Below, one piece after another: positions 5,672 to 6,355 of a DNA stretch of 6,355 bases (position 1 is the stretch's first letter; every line of letters starts with the position of its first letter). This stretch comes from JAYRWN01 sp041917975 (GTDB taxonomy: Bacteria > Bacteroidota > Bacteroidia > Chitinophagales > Saprospiraceae), in the NCBI GenBank assembly GCA_041917975.1, contig JAYRWN010000351.1, positions 1 through 6,355 of the forward strand, in the 5' to 3' direction. The position numbers were made by a program, and so were the translations under genes. Below the pieces are notes generated by a model. It was not told where the DNA came from and ran no database searches. It saw nothing but the letters and a program-made list of their open reading frames with translations.

Positions 5672-6328
5672 TCAGAATTTGCCTGAGTCGCCCCATTCCT
5701 TGAAAAATTGTTGCAGGAATAATTCTAAAAATTGATGGCGTTCTTCCGCCAGGATTTTTCCCGTCGGCGTAAGCATTTTGTCTTTTAATAACAACAATTT
5801 TTCATAAAAATGATTAATTGTAGGCGCACGACTTTGTTTATACTCTTCTTTAGTTTGAATTAAATTGGGCAAGATGTCAGGGTCGTAGAGGGGTCGTTGT
5901 TTAAATCCGCCGAAGTTAAATGCCCGGGCGATGCCAATAGCTCCGATGGCGTCCAGGCGGTCCGCATCCTGCACCACCTTTAGTTCCAGGGACTCAAATT
6001 GCCGCCCCTGAAATTCCTGTTTAAAGGACATATTCTCCATAATCAGGATAACATGATTGACCACCTCTGGGTGGACCTCGTGAGTTTGCAGATATTCCCG
6101 GGCTATTCGCGGCCCGATGGTTTCATCACCGGCATAAAATTTTGCATCGGCTATATCGTGCAGGAGGGCGGCCAGTTCCACCACCATCAAATCAGCACCT
6201 TCCTGCAGGCCAATGTGCCTGGCCACCTGCCAAACCCGATGTATATGCCACCAGTCATGGCCTCCTTCCGCTTGGGCCAGCCGTTTTTTCACCCAGCCAG
6301 CCGTGTGAAAGATGATGTCCTGAGTCAT
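5672..6328 (-). CDS. HD-domain metal-dependent phosphohydrolase (YedJ/YpgQ-like)
   Basis: Cytosolic HD-superfamily hydrolase (COG1418-like), 218 residues, the usual length for this group. The metal-binding residues are visible: His28 in GHDWWHIHRV (23-32), His57-Asp58 in LLHDIADAKF (55-64) and Asp121 in VVQDADRLDAIGAIG (118-132). Other group signatures are NFGGFKQRPLYDP (138-150) and APTINHFYEKLLLLKDKM (168-185). Relatives have been reported to hydrolyse nucleotides or related phosphate esters with a divalent metal, but the substrate here cannot be read from sequence. There is no signal peptide, membrane segment or extra domain. The ATG at 6328 lies just before the conserved start of the domain and has no Shine-Dalgarno. 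It converges on the DUF2853 gene, and the shared terminator lies about 50 bp past its stop. The promoter is beyond the window. Confidence 0.92.
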   Translation of the reverse strand: MTQDIIFHTAGWVKKRLAQAEGGHDWWHIHRVWQVARHIGLQEGADLMVVELAALLHDIADAKFYAGDETIGPRIAREYLQTHEVHPEVVNHVILIMENMSFKQEFQGRQFESLELKVVQDADRLDAIGAIGIARAFNFGGFKQRPLYDPDILPNLIQTKEEYKQSRAPTINHFYEKLLLLKDKMLTPTGKILAEERHQFLELFLQQFFKEWGDSGKF

Positions 6329-6355
6329 GTTGTTGATTGAGGATTTTGTGTAAAA

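Noticed and set aside
5999..6340. Plus-strand frame of 113 codons
   Set aside because: It is antisense to the HD-domain gene, whose metal-binding motifs are intact.
1..6355. CRISPR array, tRNA or rRNA gene, transposase, or defence system
   Set aside because: No spaced repeats, no cloverleaf, no transposase motif and no recognised defence domain were found.

Overview
The window looks like chromosomal DNA of a member of the Bacteroidota, possibly Saprospiria-like; the family level is a guess. The reasons are the protein types (a DUF2853 protein, a DUF3365 haem lipoprotein, and the style of the HD hydrolase), the lack of Shine-Dalgarno sequences before the starts, A-rich start contexts, and one Bacteroidota-type TTTG/TAnnTTTG promoter candidate. 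There are eight protein genes and no RNA gene, CRISPR array or recognisable insertion sequence.

Positions 1-3685 hold two co-oriented metabolic genes: an NAD(P)-dependent epimerase/dehydrogenase-like protein, cut at its 5' end by the window edge, and a dihydrodipicolinate-synthase-family lyase. From memory of the families, these two types often sit side by side, which suggests one catabolic route, probably for a sugar or sugar acid. Here they are separated by a minus-strand block (1019-2443) with a zinc-free medium-chain oxidoreductase and a short AT-rich orphan protein directly abutting it. The orphan is about 34% GC against about 57% for the middle of the epimerase gene, so the block may be an insertion.

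Positions 3682-4852 hold a four-helix membrane protein of unknown function (minus strand, its stop overlapping the lyase stop). Divergent from it is a DUF3365 lipoprotein with one CxxCH haem site; it probably starts at 4250 rather than at an upstream GTG.

Positions 4853-5222 are non-coding by conventional criteria. They contain a notable nested inverted-repeat element (5071-5185) just ahead of the DUF2853 gene (5223-5561). One arm of the element can form two mutually exclusive hairpins. It could be a structured RNA leader, a small palindromic repeat, or a gene relic.

Positions 5574-6328 contain a strong, probably bidirectional terminator, and converging on it an HD-domain metal-dependent phosphohydrolase. 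No convincing new multi-gene system is visible. The most unusual items are the split epimerase/lyase pair with its AT-rich insert and the structured element before the DUF2853 gene.
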